In this document: positions 1 through 11,836 of the stretch, piece by piece
Layout: each line of letters starts with the position of its first letter
Position numbering within the stretch: the first letter of the stretch is position 1
Source: Syntrophus gentianae
GTDB taxonomy: Bacteria; Desulfobacterota; Syntrophia; Syntrophales; Syntrophaceae
Assembly: GCF_900109885.1 (NCBI RefSeq)
Contig: NZ_FOBS01000004.1
Location: 1-64,000 of the forward strand
Direction of reading: 5' to 3'
DNA length: 64,000 nucleotides
Position numbers and translations under genes: made by a program
Notes under the pieces: model-generated
What the model saw: the letters and a program-made list of their open reading frames with translations, nothing else
Database searches by the model: none
Told to the model about the DNA's origin: nothing

Positions 1-396
1 GGGATCTCGGAGAGGATTATCTGGCCCAGAGAAACAAATCACAGAAAATATCTCACTTGCGAAAGCAAGCTAAATCGTTGGGTTATAATCTGGTTCCGCA
101 AGCAATATGAGATAGTCATGAACAAATAAAAACATACGTCATTACATTCCAGAGGTCGATTAAGAACTGAAGCCAAGAGCGCGTGAACTAACATGACCGT
201 TCAGCTGGGCACAACGAATTGTCGGCTCCTTTATGGAGACCACGAATATAAAAATTACGATCCAAGCTGATCATCATAACGGGATGGAGCATATCCGTAA
301 GAAAACAGCTAGTTATGAGTATTTTCATATAAACAAGAACAAAACATTCAAAAGTCCTGGGCAGGGCCGCCATCATATCGATGGCGCCAATTCCGG
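1..396. other. Window edge, no convincing gene
   Basis: No coding region is supported here. Two short overlapping open frames on opposite strands have no recognisable motif and no good ribosome-binding site. A small GAAA-loop hairpin (arms CTTGC and GCAAG) lies at about 56-69. The region is downstream of rtcB, which ends at 397 reading leftward, so it may hold the 3' end of that operon, but I see no clear intrinsic terminator. Confidence 0.5.
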
Positions 397-1845
397 CTAT
401 CCCTTGATGCAGCACACGGACTTCAGACGGGCAACTTTACGGGAAAGCCCGGCGCGGTGGACTACATCGACGACATCGTCCAGCTTTTTGTAGGCTTCCG
501 GAATTTCCTCCTTCAGGGTGCCCTTTCCCGAGGCCATGACCAGCACGCCCCGTTCGGCCATTTCCCTGGCGACCTGCCGGCCCGAGCTGACGCGCGTCGC
601 CTGGGCCCTGCTCATGACCCGGCCGGCACCGTGGCAGGTGCTGCCGAAGGTTTCCTGATAGGCCTTTTCCGTACCCACCATCACATACGATCCCGTCCCC
701 ATGTCGCCGGGAATCAGCACCGGCTGGCCGACCTTCCGGTAGCAGACGGGCAGTGCCGGGTGGCCCGGAGGAAAGGAGCGGGTGGCGCCCTTCCGGTGGA
801 CACAGAGCTCCATCATCTTGCCGTCCACGGGAAAGGTTTCCAGCTTGGCGATGTTGTGGCAGACGTCGTACAAGAGCTTCATGCCCAGTTCCCGGGGGCT
901 TTTCCGCAGCGTTTTCTCGAAGGTCTCCCGCGTCCAGTGCATCAGCATCTGCCGGTTCGCCCAGGCGTAGTTCGCCGCACAGGCCATGGCGGCCAGATAA
1001 TCCTTGCCCGCCTGGGATTCCAGCCAGGAGCAGGCAAGCTGACGGTCCGGCAGGGGCACGCCCAGTTCGTTCATCTTCTTGACCATCCGGGCCAGGTAAT
1101 CATCGCAGATCTGATACCCCAGGCCCCGCGATCCGCTGTGAATCAGCACGGCCACCTGACCCACGGACAGCCCGAAGGCCGCGGCCACTTCCGGATCGAA
1201 GATCTCCTCCACCACTTCCACTTCCAGAAAGTGATTACCCGATCCCAGGGTCCCCAGCTGGTCCCGTCCCCGCTCGATGGCCCTGGGGCTCACCTTGTCC
1301 GGGTCGGCCCCGGCCATGGCCCCGTGGTCTTCCGTTGTCTCGATGTCCTCTTCCGAACCGTAGCCCTGACTCACCGCCCAGCGGGAGCCCTGGGTCAGAA
1401 CCTGGCGCTCCTCTTTCGGGGAAAGCTTGAGAACGCCCGTGGAGCCGACTCCCGAGGGAATGTTGTGAAAAAGGGCGACGACGAGATCCTTCACACGGTC
1501 CCGGATATCCTCGAAGTTCAGCTTGGAGGTGATCATCCGGCAGCCGCAGTTGATGTCGTACCCCACGCCGCCGGGAGAAATCACGCCGCTTTTCACATCG
1601 AAGGCCGCCACGCCACCGATGGGAAACCCGTATCCCCAGTGCATGTCCGGCATGGCCAGGGAATACTTCACGATTCCCGGAAGGTAGGCCACATTCATGA
1701 CCTGTTGGGGACTTTCGTCTCCTCCCATTTCCCGCAGAAGCGCCTCGCTGGTATAAATCACGCCGGGAACACGCATCCCCCCGGTTTTCGGAATGGTCCA
1801 GCGGCAGGCATCCAGTTTGTTCAGGGTCACGCTGATCTTAGACAT
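397..1845 (-). CDS. rtcB: RtcB RNA-splicing ligase
   Basis: GTP- and manganese-dependent RNA ligase that joins 2',3'-cyclic phosphate or 3'-phosphate ends to 5'-OH ends, acting in RNA repair in the cytoplasm. The 482-residue length is normal for the family. Signature motifs occur in order: GYDINCGCR (metal-binding cysteine), GSGNHFLEV, HSGSRGLG, HRKGATR, GDMGTGSYV, and HGAGR near residue 405, whose histidine is the GMP-accepting residue in characterised RtcB. The start overlaps the end of the archease gene by 8 bases, so the two are translationally coupled, which fits archease being the RtcB activator. In many bacteria rtcB is controlled by RtcR and sigma-54; here it instead sits at the tail of the gyrase/origin cluster. 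Confidence 0.96.
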   Translation of the reverse strand: MSKISVTLNKLDACRWTIPKTGGMRVPGVIYTSEALLREMGGDESPQQVMNVAYLPGIVKYSLAMPDMHWGYGFPIGGVAAFDVKSGVISPGGVGYDINCGCRMITSKLNFEDIRDRVKDLVVALFHNIPSGVGSTGVLKLSPKEERQVLTQGSRWAVSQGYGSEEDIETTEDHGAMAGADPDKVSPRAIERGRDQLGTLGSGNHFLEVEVVEEIFDPEVAAAFGLSVGQVAVLIHSGSRGLGYQICDDYLARMVKKMNELGVPLPDRQLACSWLESQAGKDYLAAMACAANYAWANRQMLMHWTRETFEKTLRKSPRELGMKLLYDVCHNIAKLETFPVDGKMMELCVHRKGATRSFPPGHPALPVCYRKVGQPVLIPGDMGTGSYVMVGTEKAYQETFGSTCHGAGRVMSRAQATRVSSGRQVAREMAERGVLVMASGKGTLKEEIPEAYKKLDDVVDVVHRAGLSRKVARLKSVCCIKG

Positions 1846-2257
1846 CGAAGATCACCCGTCCTTTCCAGCCTTTCGGGGTGCGGACGACTTCCGCCTGGTG
1901 GTAGGTCGCCGCCTTGATCTCCATATTCAGGACATGCCTGTGGGAATCGTAGGCTTCGCCGGACAGGGTCGCCTCCAAGGCGGTATCGGATATTTGACGA
2001 ATTTTGACTTCTTTCATGAGCTGGCCTTCTCCGCTCCAGAGATAGAGCGCCTCCCGGAGAAAATTGACCCAGAGATCGGCAAGGTCGGTTCCTTCGACAA
2101 CCAGATCACGGCTTACCCGGATCTCCACCGCATCCAGTTCCGCCATCAGTTCAAAGATGGCCTTCCCGGCACAGGCAAACAGCTCCTCCAGGGAGGAGGC
2201 CTCCACGTCCATGCCGAGATCCGCCGTGTGATCGAGCAGCTGCCAGGATGCGCTCAC
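1838..2257 (-). CDS. Archease, RtcB activator
   Basis: Small (139 residues) archease-family protein. Archease speeds the guanylylation and turnover of RtcB. The sequence shows the family's N-terminal DHTADLGMDV metal-site motif at about residues 9-18 and the typical C-terminal ending RVIFDV, whose aspartate is the conserved last metal ligand. It lies between gyrA (5 bases upstream) and rtcB (8-base overlap), so archease and rtcB are probably cotranscribed and made in proportion. The function follows from the family and the tight linkage. Confidence 0.93.
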   Translation of the reverse strand: MSASWQLLDHTADLGMDVEASSLEELFACAGKAIFELMAELDAVEIRVSRDLVVEGTDLADLWVNFLREALYLWSGEGQLMKEVKIRQISDTALEATLSGEAYDSHRHVLNMEIKAATYHQAEVVRTPKGWKGRVIFDV

Positions 2258-2262
2258 CGGTC

Positions 2263-4761
2263 TTAATCCTCCTCGGGAAAAACAGGATCGGTCGGCTCGT
2301 TCTCTTCGGAAACATTCTCCTCTTCCTCACGGGTGTCCCGTTCCGCACTGGTCATGCCCACGAGCTGTTCCTCCGCATCGAGTTCGATCAGCTTGACGCC
2401 CTGGGTGGTCCGGTGGATCAGGGGCACGCCCTCAATCTTCATGCGGATGATCTTCCCGCTGTTGCTCATGAGCAGAAGGTCCTCCTCTCCCGTAACCTGC
2501 AGGATGCCCGCAACCAGTCCTCCCTTGGGTACAACGCGCAGATTGATCGTTCCCTTGCCGCCCCGGCTCTGCAGGCGATACTCCGAAACCGACGTCCGCT
2601 TGCCGTAGCCCTTTTCGGAAACGGTGATGATGGCATTTCCCTCTTTCGGGATATCCATGCCGATGACCACATCATCTTCGTCCATGGAGATGCCGCGCAC
2701 GCCCCGGGCCGTTCTGCCCATGGTGCGGATGTCGTCCTCGTGAAAGCGGATGGCCTTTCCCTTCCGGGTGGCCAGGAAGACATCCTGACCGCCTGCCGTC
2801 AGCTTCACATCGACCAGCTCGTCGCCTTCGTCGATCGTCAGGGCGATGATTCCGCCGGAACGGGGATTGGAATAGGCGGAGAGATCGGTCTTCTTGACGA
2901 TGCCCGCACGGGTGGCCATGATGACCGCCTGCCCCTCTTCAAAGGACCGCACGGGAAGAACCGCCGCCACCCGCTCCTCCGGTCCGAGATTGATCAGATT
3001 GACGATGGGCTTGCCCTTGGCCATTCTTCCCGCCTGGGGGATCTGATAGACCTTCAGCCAATAGAGCCGGCCGGCATTGGTGAAGATCAGGATGTAATCG
3101 TGGGTGGAGGCGATGAAGAGCCGCTCCACGACGTCCTCTTCCTTGGTCATCATCCCGACCTTTCCCCGCCCGCCCCGGCGCTGGGTTCTGTAAAGGCTGG
3201 AGGGATTGCGCTTGATGTACCCGCCCTGCGAGTAGGTGACCACCATTTCTTCTTCAGCGATCATATCCTCGATATTGATGTCTTCCGAACTGGCCACGAT
3301 CTCCGTCCGCCTTTCATCGCCGTACCGCTCGATGATCTCCTCCGTCTCCGAGATGATCACCTCCAGGACCTTTTGGGGATCATCGAGGATGCCCTGCAAC
3401 CGCTCGATTTCCTTTAAGATGGCCTCGAATTCTTCCTTGATCTTGCTCTGTTCCAATCCCGTGAGACGTTGCAGCCTCATGTCCAGGATCGCCTTGGCCT
3501 GCATGTCCGTCAGCGAGAAACGGCTGCACAGGGCGGCTGCCGCCTCCTGGGGACTCTTGGATGCTTTGATGACGGCAACTACTTCATCGATGTTATTGAG
3601 GGCGATGATGAGACCTTCCAGGATATGAGCCCGTTCCCGCGCCTTGTTGACTTCGAAGGTTGTGCGCCGGACGATGACGATTTTTCGGAATTCGATAAAA
3701 CTCTTCAGGACTTCAATGAGATTAAACACATAGGGCTGACTGTTTTCGATGGCCAGCATGATGATCCCGAAGGTCGATTCCATCTGGGTGTGCTTGTACA
3801 ACTGATTCAGGATCACGCTGGAGTTCTCGTCGCGCTTCAGATCAATGACAACCCGGATTCCCTCACGATCGGATTCGTCACGGAGATCGGAGATTCCGGT
3901 AATTCTTTTGTCCTTGACCAGTTCGGAGATCTTTTCGATCATGGCCGCCTTGTTGACCTGATAAGGAATCTCAGTGACCACAATGCTCTCCCGGTCATTG
4001 CGCTCATTCTTCTCGATGATCACTTTCGCCCGCATGCGGATGATGCCCCGCCCCGTCCGATAAGCAGAGAGAATTCCTTCCCGTCCGTTAATGAACCCCG
4101 CCGTGGGGAAATCCGGTCCCGGAATATAGGTCATGAGCTCTTCCAGGGTCATTTCCGGATTCCGGATGAGAGCGATGGTCCCGGAAAGAACCTCGGTGAG
4201 ATTGTGCGGCGGGATGTTCGTCGCCAAACCGACCGCAATACCCGACGTACCACTCAGCAGCAGAGTCGGGAGCCGCGAGGGAAGAACGGATGGTTCCGTC
4301 AGGGATTCATCATAGTTCGGGATAAAATCCACCGTGTCTTTTTCCAGATCCGCCAGAATTTCCTCGGTGATCCTGGCCATGCGGACTTCCGTGTAACGCA
4401 TGGCCGCCGGGGGATCGTCGTCGATGGACCCGAAGTTTCCCTGACCGTCAATGAGGGGATAGCGCATGGAAAAATCCTGGGCCAGACGGACGATGGTGCC
4501 GTAGGCCGCCTGATCGCCATGGGGATGGTATTTACCGATGATATCCCCGACGATGCGGGCTGACTTCTTGTAGGGCCGGTTCCAGCGGTTTCCCATCTCG
4601 CTCATGGCAAAAAGGACGCGACGGTGAACCGGTTTGAGGCCATCGCGAACATCGGGAATGGCCCGGCCGATGATGACGCTCATGGCATAGTCCATGTAGG
4701 ACTTTTTCATCTCATCTTCAATATTTACATTGATATTTCTTTGTACTGCCAATGGATCCAT
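2263..4761 (-). CDS. gyrA: DNA gyrase subunit A
   Basis: Breakage-reunion subunit of DNA gyrase, which introduces negative supercoils with GyrB. The 832 residues include the N-terminal winged-helix/tower region with the catalytic tyrosine at residue 123 ([10 protein letters not shown]), a C-terminal beta-pinwheel with a GyrA box (QRRGGRG) and an acidic C-terminal tail. This supports gyrase rather than topoisomerase IV. Oddly, the quinolone-resistance region reads [11 protein letters not shown], so the positions matching E. coli Ser83 and Asp87 are Gln84 and Gly88. The gene follows gyrB by about 20 bases in the same direction and precedes archease-rtcB. Confidence 0.97.
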   Translation of the reverse strand: MDPLAVQRNINVNIEDEMKKSYMDYAMSVIIGRAIPDVRDGLKPVHRRVLFAMSEMGNRWNRPYKKSARIVGDIIGKYHPHGDQAAYGTIVRLAQDFSMRYPLIDGQGNFGSIDDDPPAAMRYTEVRMARITEEILADLEKDTVDFIPNYDESLTEPSVLPSRLPTLLLSGTSGIAVGLATNIPPHNLTEVLSGTIALIRNPEMTLEELMTYIPGPDFPTAGFINGREGILSAYRTGRGIIRMRAKVIIEKNERNDRESIVVTEIPYQVNKAAMIEKISELVKDKRITGISDLRDESDREGIRVVIDLKRDENSSVILNQLYKHTQMESTFGIIMLAIENSQPYVFNLIEVLKSFIEFRKIVIVRRTTFEVNKARERAHILEGLIIALNNIDEVVAVIKASKSPQEAAAALCSRFSLTDMQAKAILDMRLQRLTGLEQSKIKEEFEAILKEIERLQGILDDPQKVLEVIISETEEIIERYGDERRTEIVASSEDINIEDMIAEEEMVVTYSQGGYIKRNPSSLYRTQRRGGRGKVGMMTKEEDVVERLFIASTHDYILIFTNAGRLYWLKVYQIPQAGRMAKGKPIVNLINLGPEERVAAVLPVRSFEEGQAVIMATRAGIVKKTDLSAYSNPRSGGIIALTIDEGDELVDVKLTAGGQDVFLATRKGKAIRFHEDDIRTMGRTARGVRGISMDEDDVVIGMDIPKEGNAIITVSEKGYGKRTSVSEYRLQSRGGKGTINLRVVPKGGLVAGILQVTGEEDLLLMSNSGKIIRMKIEGVPLIHRTTQGVKLIELDAEEQLVGMTSAERDTREEEENVSEENEPTDPVFPEED

Positions 4762-4780
4762 TCTTTTTTATTCCTCTTTC

Positions 4781-7222
<2,442 letters not shown>

Positions 7223-7286
7223 TCATACTGCTCTATTAAATGACAGTTTTTTTATTTTATTGATCTCTGAGGATTTTTTTCCTGCC

Positions 7287-8405
7287 TTAAAGCTTCAGGG
7301 GCATGACGACACACAGATAGCGGTCGTTGTTCACCGGGGTAACGATCGTGGGTTTCATGAAGGCGCCGATGCTCATCATCACCTCTTCATCCCGGATCAC
7401 TTCGATGGCGTCAATGAGGTAATCCACATTGAACCCGACCTGGATATCATCCCCGGAGTAAGCCACTTCCAGTTCGTCATTGGCTTCTCCCACGTCGGGA
7501 TTGTTTGAATTCATGATGATTTTGTTGGACATCAGGGTCATCACCACCCCGTTGTACTGCTCCGTCGAAATGACTTTCATGCGCCGGAGGGTGTGCAGGA
7601 GGAGATCATGATTGAAGATCACCCGGATGCCCTGCTCGCTGGGGATGACTCGTCGATAATCGGGGTATGTTTCATCGATCAGACTCACCTTCAACAGGGT
7701 GTTGGCGGTTTTCAGGACGAACATTCCCCGGTCCGATCCGATCTGAATTTCACCCGGCTCGGTATCGATCAGCTTCCGGATCTCTGCGATGCCTTTCCGG
7801 GGAAGGATAATGCCTTTTTCAAGAACGAAGGGGGGATTTCCCTCGATCATTGCGTAACTCTTTGCCAGGCGGTGTCCGTCCGTGGCGACGATTCGCAGCA
7901 CCCTCCCCTGTTCCGTCTGCTCCGTCTCCATGAAGGCCCCGACCAGATTCTTCCGCGTTTCGTCGTTGGAAATAGCGAAGGCCGTCTTGAAGAGCAGTTC
8001 TTTCAACAGGGGGGCCTGGACGGGATAGAGGGGAACCTCTTCGTCATAGACGACGGCGGGAAATTCCGCGGCGGAAACGCCGGGAATTCGATAAACCGCC
8101 TTCTGACTGGTCAGGGTCACCTGATTGTGATCATCGCAGTGGAAGTGGATTCCTTCTCCCTGAGTTTCCCGGATCATTTCAAAGAGTTTCTTTGCGGAAA
8201 GGGTGATTTCACCATCGCTGACAATCTGCGCCTCGTAATTGGCCACCAGGCCGAGTTCGCGGTCCGTGGCCACAATTTTCACCTGGCTGTCTTCCGTTTT
8301 GATCAACAGGTTTCCCAGAATGGGCATGGTGCTTTTTTTATCCACGATTCCCAGAGTCTTTTGAACACCATCCAGAAAAACCTGTCTCGAAATATCGAAT
8401 TCCAT
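7287..8405 (-). CDS. dnaN: DNA polymerase III sliding clamp (beta subunit)
   Basis: Ring-shaped processivity clamp that tethers DNA polymerase III and recruits repair polymerases and ligase. The 372 residues correspond to the three repeated clamp domains (about 1-120, 130-250, 255-372). Recognisable stretches include the N-terminal LGNLLIKTED region, ATDGHRLAKSYA in the middle domain and the C-terminal end YLCVVMPLKL, which lines the partner-binding pocket in family members. It lies just downstream of dnaA in the conserved dnaA-dnaN arrangement, separated by an AT-rich gap that may hold part of the origin. Confidence 0.96.
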   Translation of the reverse strand: MEFDISRQVFLDGVQKTLGIVDKKSTMPILGNLLIKTEDSQVKIVATDRELGLVANYEAQIVSDGEITLSAKKLFEMIRETQGEGIHFHCDDHNQVTLTSQKAVYRIPGVSAAEFPAVVYDEEVPLYPVQAPLLKELLFKTAFAISNDETRKNLVGAFMETEQTEQGRVLRIVATDGHRLAKSYAMIEGNPPFVLEKGIILPRKGIAEIRKLIDTEPGEIQIGSDRGMFVLKTANTLLKVSLIDETYPDYRRVIPSEQGIRVIFNHDLLLHTLRRMKVISTEQYNGVVMTLMSNKIIMNSNNPDVGEANDELEVAYSGDDIQVGFNVDYLIDAIEVIRDEEVMMSIGAFMKPTIVTPVNNDRYLCVVMPLKL

Positions 8406-8577
8406 GACCTTTCCCCATTCCTTCTTGACTAGTATTTTATTTTTTTATTTTTTGTTTATTTAATTAAAGATAGTTTTAGTAATAAGACCTGTGGATTGCT
8501 CTCTCTAAAAATAAATACCTTTAAATTTTAATCCCTTCCCCTGAAAAAAGGTTGTTGATAAGTCCCGGGTTGTCCTG
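8406..8577. other. AT-rich dnaA-dnaN gap, possible part of oriC
   Basis: A very AT-rich tract at about 8430-8475 could serve as a DNA-unwinding element. Two DnaA-box-like 9-mers are visible: TGTTGATAA at 8553-8561 (reverse of TTATCAACA, the same sequence as the arms upstream of dnaA) and TGTGGATTG at 8490-8498 (looser match). Origins in many bacteria lie beside dnaA, either upstream or between dnaA and dnaN. The assignment rests on position and composition, not on a full box array. Confidence 0.5.
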
Positions 8578-9936
8578 TTAGTTCTTTTTGAGAAGTTGAT
8601 CCTCGATGTCCTGGAGGAGCGTTTTCAACTTGCTGTCCGTCTCCAACTGTTTACGGATTTTGTTGTTGGCGTAAATGACCGTGGAATGATCCCTTCCCCC
8701 GATTTTTTCCCCGATGTCCGGAAAAGAGCTGCCCGTCAGCTTCCGGGCCAGATACATCGTCATCTGTCTTGCCAGGGCGATATTTTTGTTTTTGCTCTGG
8801 GATTTGATGTCGGAGATCTTCAGGTTGCACTTGGCGGAAACGGCCTTGAGAATCTCTTCGAAGGTCACTCCATCGTTATCCCGCTGCTTGATGATGTCCT
8901 TCAGGACTTCCTTGACCAGGTCCAGATCAATAATTCTTCCCGTCACGGAGGAATAGGCGGCGATCCGGACGAGAAAGCCCTCCAGTTCCCGGATGTTGGA
9001 CTCCGCGTGGGAAGAGATGTAATAGGCCACATTGGTCGGGATCAGGATGTTGTTTTCCTGGGCCTTTTTTTCCAGGATGGCGATCTTTGTCTCAATTTCC
9101 GGCGGCTGGATATCGGCGATCAATCCCCATTCGAACCGGGAACGGAGCCGGCCTTCCAGGTTGGGGATGTCCTTGGGGAACTTGTCGCTGGTGACGACGA
9201 TCTGCTTTCCGGAATCATGAAGGGTGTTGAAGGTGTGGAAGAATTCTTCCTGGGTTCGTTCCTTTCCGGCGATGAACTGGATATCATCCATGAGCAGGCA
9301 GTCGATGTTGCGGAACTTTTCCCGGAACTGCGGCATCTTGTCAAAGCGGATGGAGAGGATCAGCTCATTCATGAATTCTTCCGCGGAAACATAGACCACG
9401 TTCATGTCGGGATAAATGGACATGCTCAAAAGCCCGATGGCGTTCAGGAGGTGCGTTTTACCCAGACCAACCCCGCCGTAGATGAACAGGGGGTTGTAAT
9501 TTTTGGCCGGCTGTTCGGCGACGGCTACGGATGCCGCATGGGCAAACTGGTTGGATGAGCCCACGACGAAGCGCTCGAAACTGTAATTGGGGTTGAGGGT
9601 AGGATGCACCTTGGGCCTTCGCGTTTCCTGGGGTTGAACTTCGACGGTTTTTTTCTTCCGTGCCGGACTTGCCGCAGAACGAGGATTTTTTTCCGAGTCC
9701 TGCATAATGACAAAATCGACCAAAACCTCTTTTCCCGTTGAGCTGGAGACGGCTTCGGAAATGACCTCCCGGTAATTTTCCGTAAGCCAGTCCTTGAAAA
9801 ACTTGTTCGGCACCGATAAACTGGCGTGATTGTTCTCGATAGAGGCCACCTTAAGCGGACGAATCCAAGTTTCAAAATTCTGCTGGCTGATTTTTTCCTT
9901 AATGATTTTGATACTTTCTTCCCAAATATTCTCCAC
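8578..9936 (-). CDS. dnaA: Chromosomal replication initiator DnaA
   Basis: AAA+ initiator that binds DnaA boxes at the origin, opens DNA and loads helicase. Domain I is at the N-terminus (ENIWEESIKII...FETWIRPL), followed by a charged linker. The AAA+ core has GGVGLGKTHLL (Walker A) and LLMDDIQFI (Walker B). Domain IV ends with the DnaA signature GGRDHSTVIYANNKI. I chose the GTG at 9936 (VENIW...), because close relatives begin MENIW and an AGGTG-like sequence lies upstream. A frame-consistent GTG at 9954 would add six residues but would overlap the DnaA-box-like site at 9947-9955. The upstream palindrome suggests autoregulation. Confidence 0.95.
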   Translation of the reverse strand: MENIWEESIKIIKEKISQQNFETWIRPLKVASIENNHASLSVPNKFFKDWLTENYREVISEAVSSSTGKEVLVDFVIMQDSEKNPRSAASPARKKKTVEVQPQETRRPKVHPTLNPNYSFERFVVGSSNQFAHAASVAVAEQPAKNYNPLFIYGGVGLGKTHLLNAIGLLSMSIYPDMNVVYVSAEEFMNELILSIRFDKMPQFREKFRNIDCLLMDDIQFIAGKERTQEEFFHTFNTLHDSGKQIVVTSDKFPKDIPNLEGRLRSRFEWGLIADIQPPEIETKIAILEKKAQENNILIPTNVAYYISSHAESNIRELEGFLVRIAAYSSVTGRIIDLDLVKEVLKDIIKQRDNDGVTFEEILKAVSAKCNLKISDIKSQSKNKNIALARQMTMYLARKLTGSSFPDIGEKIGGRDHSTVIYANNKIRKQLETDSKLKTLLQDIEDQLLKKN

Positions 9937-9946
9937 TTTGTAACAC

Positions 9947-9982
9947 CTATCCACATACTTATCAACAAGTGTTGATAAGTAT
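9947..9982. promoter_or_regulatory. DnaA-box-like cluster with perfect inverted repeat upstream of dnaA
   Basis: CTATCCACA at 9947-9955 is one base from the consensus TTATCCACA. It is followed by TTATCAACA (9959-9967) and its exact mirror TGTTGATAA (9970-9978), separated by two bases. Including flanks, the arms are 13 bases each (9955-9967 and 9970-9982). Head-to-head DnaA boxes at the dnaA promoter typically mediate autoregulation or contribute to the origin; which applies here is inference. Confidence 0.6.
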
Positions 9983-10043
9983 CGAAAAAATTTACCTGTT
10001 ATGGGGAAAAGAGATGGTTCTTCGACATTCTCTTTTCCGGAAC

Positions 10044-10895
10044 TTATTTCGGCTGGTTTAGCAGGGCGAGCAGACGGTCCCGTTCCTCAGAGGAAGAATA
10101 GCGAATCTCGATTCTTCCTTTTCTTTTTCCTTGTCGGATGAATACCGGAGTCCGGAGCCGAGTGGAGAGGCTTTTTTCAACCTTCTCCAGATGCAGGGCC
10201 ACCTTGTCCGGAAGTTTCGAACGGGACTGTTCCGGTGGTTTCGCAACAAGTCGTTCCGTTTCCCGCACACTGAGCTTCTTTTTCAGGATGATCTCAAGGG
10301 TCCTGAGCCGGTCTTCCCTCTTTTCAAGAGAAAGCAGAGCGCGGGCATGACCGGGGGTAATCCGTTTTTCGATCAGTTCCCTGCGAATCTCTTCCTCGAG
10401 TTTCAGCAGCCTCAAGGTGTTGGCGATCGTGGAGCGATCTTTTCCCACCCTTGAAGAGAGTTCCTCCTGGGAAAGTCCGAAAACCTCCATCAGCGTGGAA
10501 TAAGCCTCGGCTTCTTCCAGGGCGTTCAATGCCGAGCGCTGGAGATTTTCAATCAGCGATAATTCCGCCACTTCCACATCCCGGGCATCCCGGATCAGGA
10601 TGGGGATTTCCGTGCAGCCGGCCTCTTTGGCGGCCCGCCAGCGGCGTTCGCCGGCGATGATCTCATATCCCTCTTCCCGCGGGCGAACGATCACCGGCTG
10701 GAGGAGGCCGTTTTTCCGGATGGATTCCACCAGATTCCGGTGCTCTTCATCGTTAAAATCCTTCCTTGGCTGAAAACGGTTGGGAATCAGCTCCTCCACA
10801 CTGCAGTGGACGAAAGAGGGGCGTTCGTTCAAGTCGTCAAGGAGATCGGGGAGGATCGCCCCCAATCCCTTGCCTAGAATGTTTTTGGGCGGCAT
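10044..10895 (-). CDS. parB: Chromosome-partitioning protein ParB (Spo0J family)
   Basis: CTP-binding clamp that loads on parS sites and organises the origin region for segregation. The 283 residues show the N-terminal LGKGLGAIL ParA-stimulating motif, then the ParB/Srx core with GERRWRAAKEAG (CTP-binding region). A helix-turn-helix section follows (LSQEELSSRVGKDRSTIANTLRLL), with GHARALLSLE after it, and a C-terminal dimerisation domain ends the protein. It abuts parA with no gap. I did not see a parS palindrome in the window. Confidence 0.95.
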   Translation of the reverse strand: MPPKNILGKGLGAILPDLLDDLNERPSFVHCSVEELIPNRFQPRKDFNDEEHRNLVESIRKNGLLQPVIVRPREEGYEIIAGERRWRAAKEAGCTEIPILIRDARDVEVAELSLIENLQRSALNALEEAEAYSTLMEVFGLSQEELSSRVGKDRSTIANTLRLLKLEEEIRRELIEKRITPGHARALLSLEKREDRLRTLEIILKKKLSVRETERLVAKPPEQSRSKLPDKVALHLEKVEKSLSTRLRTPVFIRQGKRKGRIEIRYSSSEERDRLLALLNQPK

Positions 10896-11666
10896 TTAGA
10901 TCCTCTTGCTGTTCAGGACTTCCTGGGCAAGTTCCATGTAGGAAACCGCCCCTCTGGATTTGATATCGTAGAAAATGATCGGGAGTCCATGACTGGGACT
11001 CTCCGAGAGACGGACATTTCGCGGAATCACCGTGTTGAACACGGAACTTCCGAAGTGACTGCGCACATCTTCGCTGACCCGTCGGGAAAGGAGATTCCGC
11101 GAATCGAACATGGTCAGCAGGATGCCTCCCAGGGAAAGCAGAGGATTCAACCGGGTCTTGACGAGTTTCAGCGTACTCATGAGCTGCCCGAGCCCTTCCA
11201 GAGCAAAATACTCGCACTGAAGGGGAACGATCACAGAGGATGAGGCCACCAGGGCGTTCAAAGTCAAGAACCCGAGAGAAGGAGGACAATCCAGAATAAT
11301 GAAATCATATTGGGCATCCAGTTCCCGAATCAGCCTTTTGAGCTGTTTTTCCCGCTCCTGGATAGAGATAAATTCAACCTCGATCCCGACCAGATCCTGA
11401 TTGGCGGCAATGGCGTCAAGATAGGGGACGCACGTCGGCAGAATCACATCCCGCAGCGGGACCTTGGAAATCAGGGCGGAGTACAGGTTTTTTTCGGAAA
11501 TCTTCTCCCTGTCGATGCCCACACCGCTGCTGGCATTTCCCTGGGCGTCGCAGTCAATGAGCAGGGTTTTTTTTTCAGCCGTTGCCAGGGTCGCGGAGAG
11601 GTTAATGGCCGTCGTGGTTTTCCCGACCCCCCCCTTCTGGTTGGCAATGGATATCACTTTTCGCAT
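10896..11666 (-). CDS. parA: Chromosome-partitioning ATPase ParA (Soj family)
   Basis: Walker-type partition ATPase that binds DNA non-specifically and moves ParB-parS complexes. The 256-residue length matches the small chromosomal Soj form without an N-terminal DNA-binding extension. The deviant Walker A motif KGGVGKTTTAINL is at residues 11-23, and the Walker A' and B region reads FIILDCPPSLG. It forms an operon with parB directly downstream and follows rsmG, a common origin-proximal arrangement. Confidence 0.96.
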   Translation of the reverse strand: MRKVISIANQKGGVGKTTTAINLSATLATAEKKTLLIDCDAQGNASSGVGIDREKISEKNLYSALISKVPLRDVILPTCVPYLDAIAANQDLVGIEVEFISIQEREKQLKRLIRELDAQYDFIILDCPPSLGFLTLNALVASSSVIVPLQCEYFALEGLGQLMSTLKLVKTRLNPLLSLGGILLTMFDSRNLLSRRVSEDVRSHFGSSVFNTVIPRNVRLSESPSHGLPIIFYDIKSRGAVSYMELAQEVLNSKRI

Positions 11667-11836
11667 GAGAGCAAAACCGATTTTAATATTTTTTTAATCT
11701 CGAAAGAGGTGCAGACGTTAGCACATAACAAGCTTTTTTAGAAGGAGTATTTTCGTTAATCTTTATAGTAAGTTATGAATAATACTCATGATTTCAAATC
11801 GTTGCACCGGCCCTCCGGCTCGGGGAAAGGCAGGGT

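Noticed and set aside
188-493. Short overlapping frames at the window start
   Set aside because: Opposite-strand overlaps of 75 and 86 residues with no motif and no ribosome-binding site.
457-1917. 486-residue frame antisense to rtcB
   Set aside because: It is the mirror of a well-supported gene; open antisense frames are common in GC-biased coding DNA, and it shows no family motif.
10044-11666. parS site near parAB
   Set aside because: I looked for a TGTTTCACGTGAAACA-like palindrome across the window and found only partial CACGTG matches inside genes.
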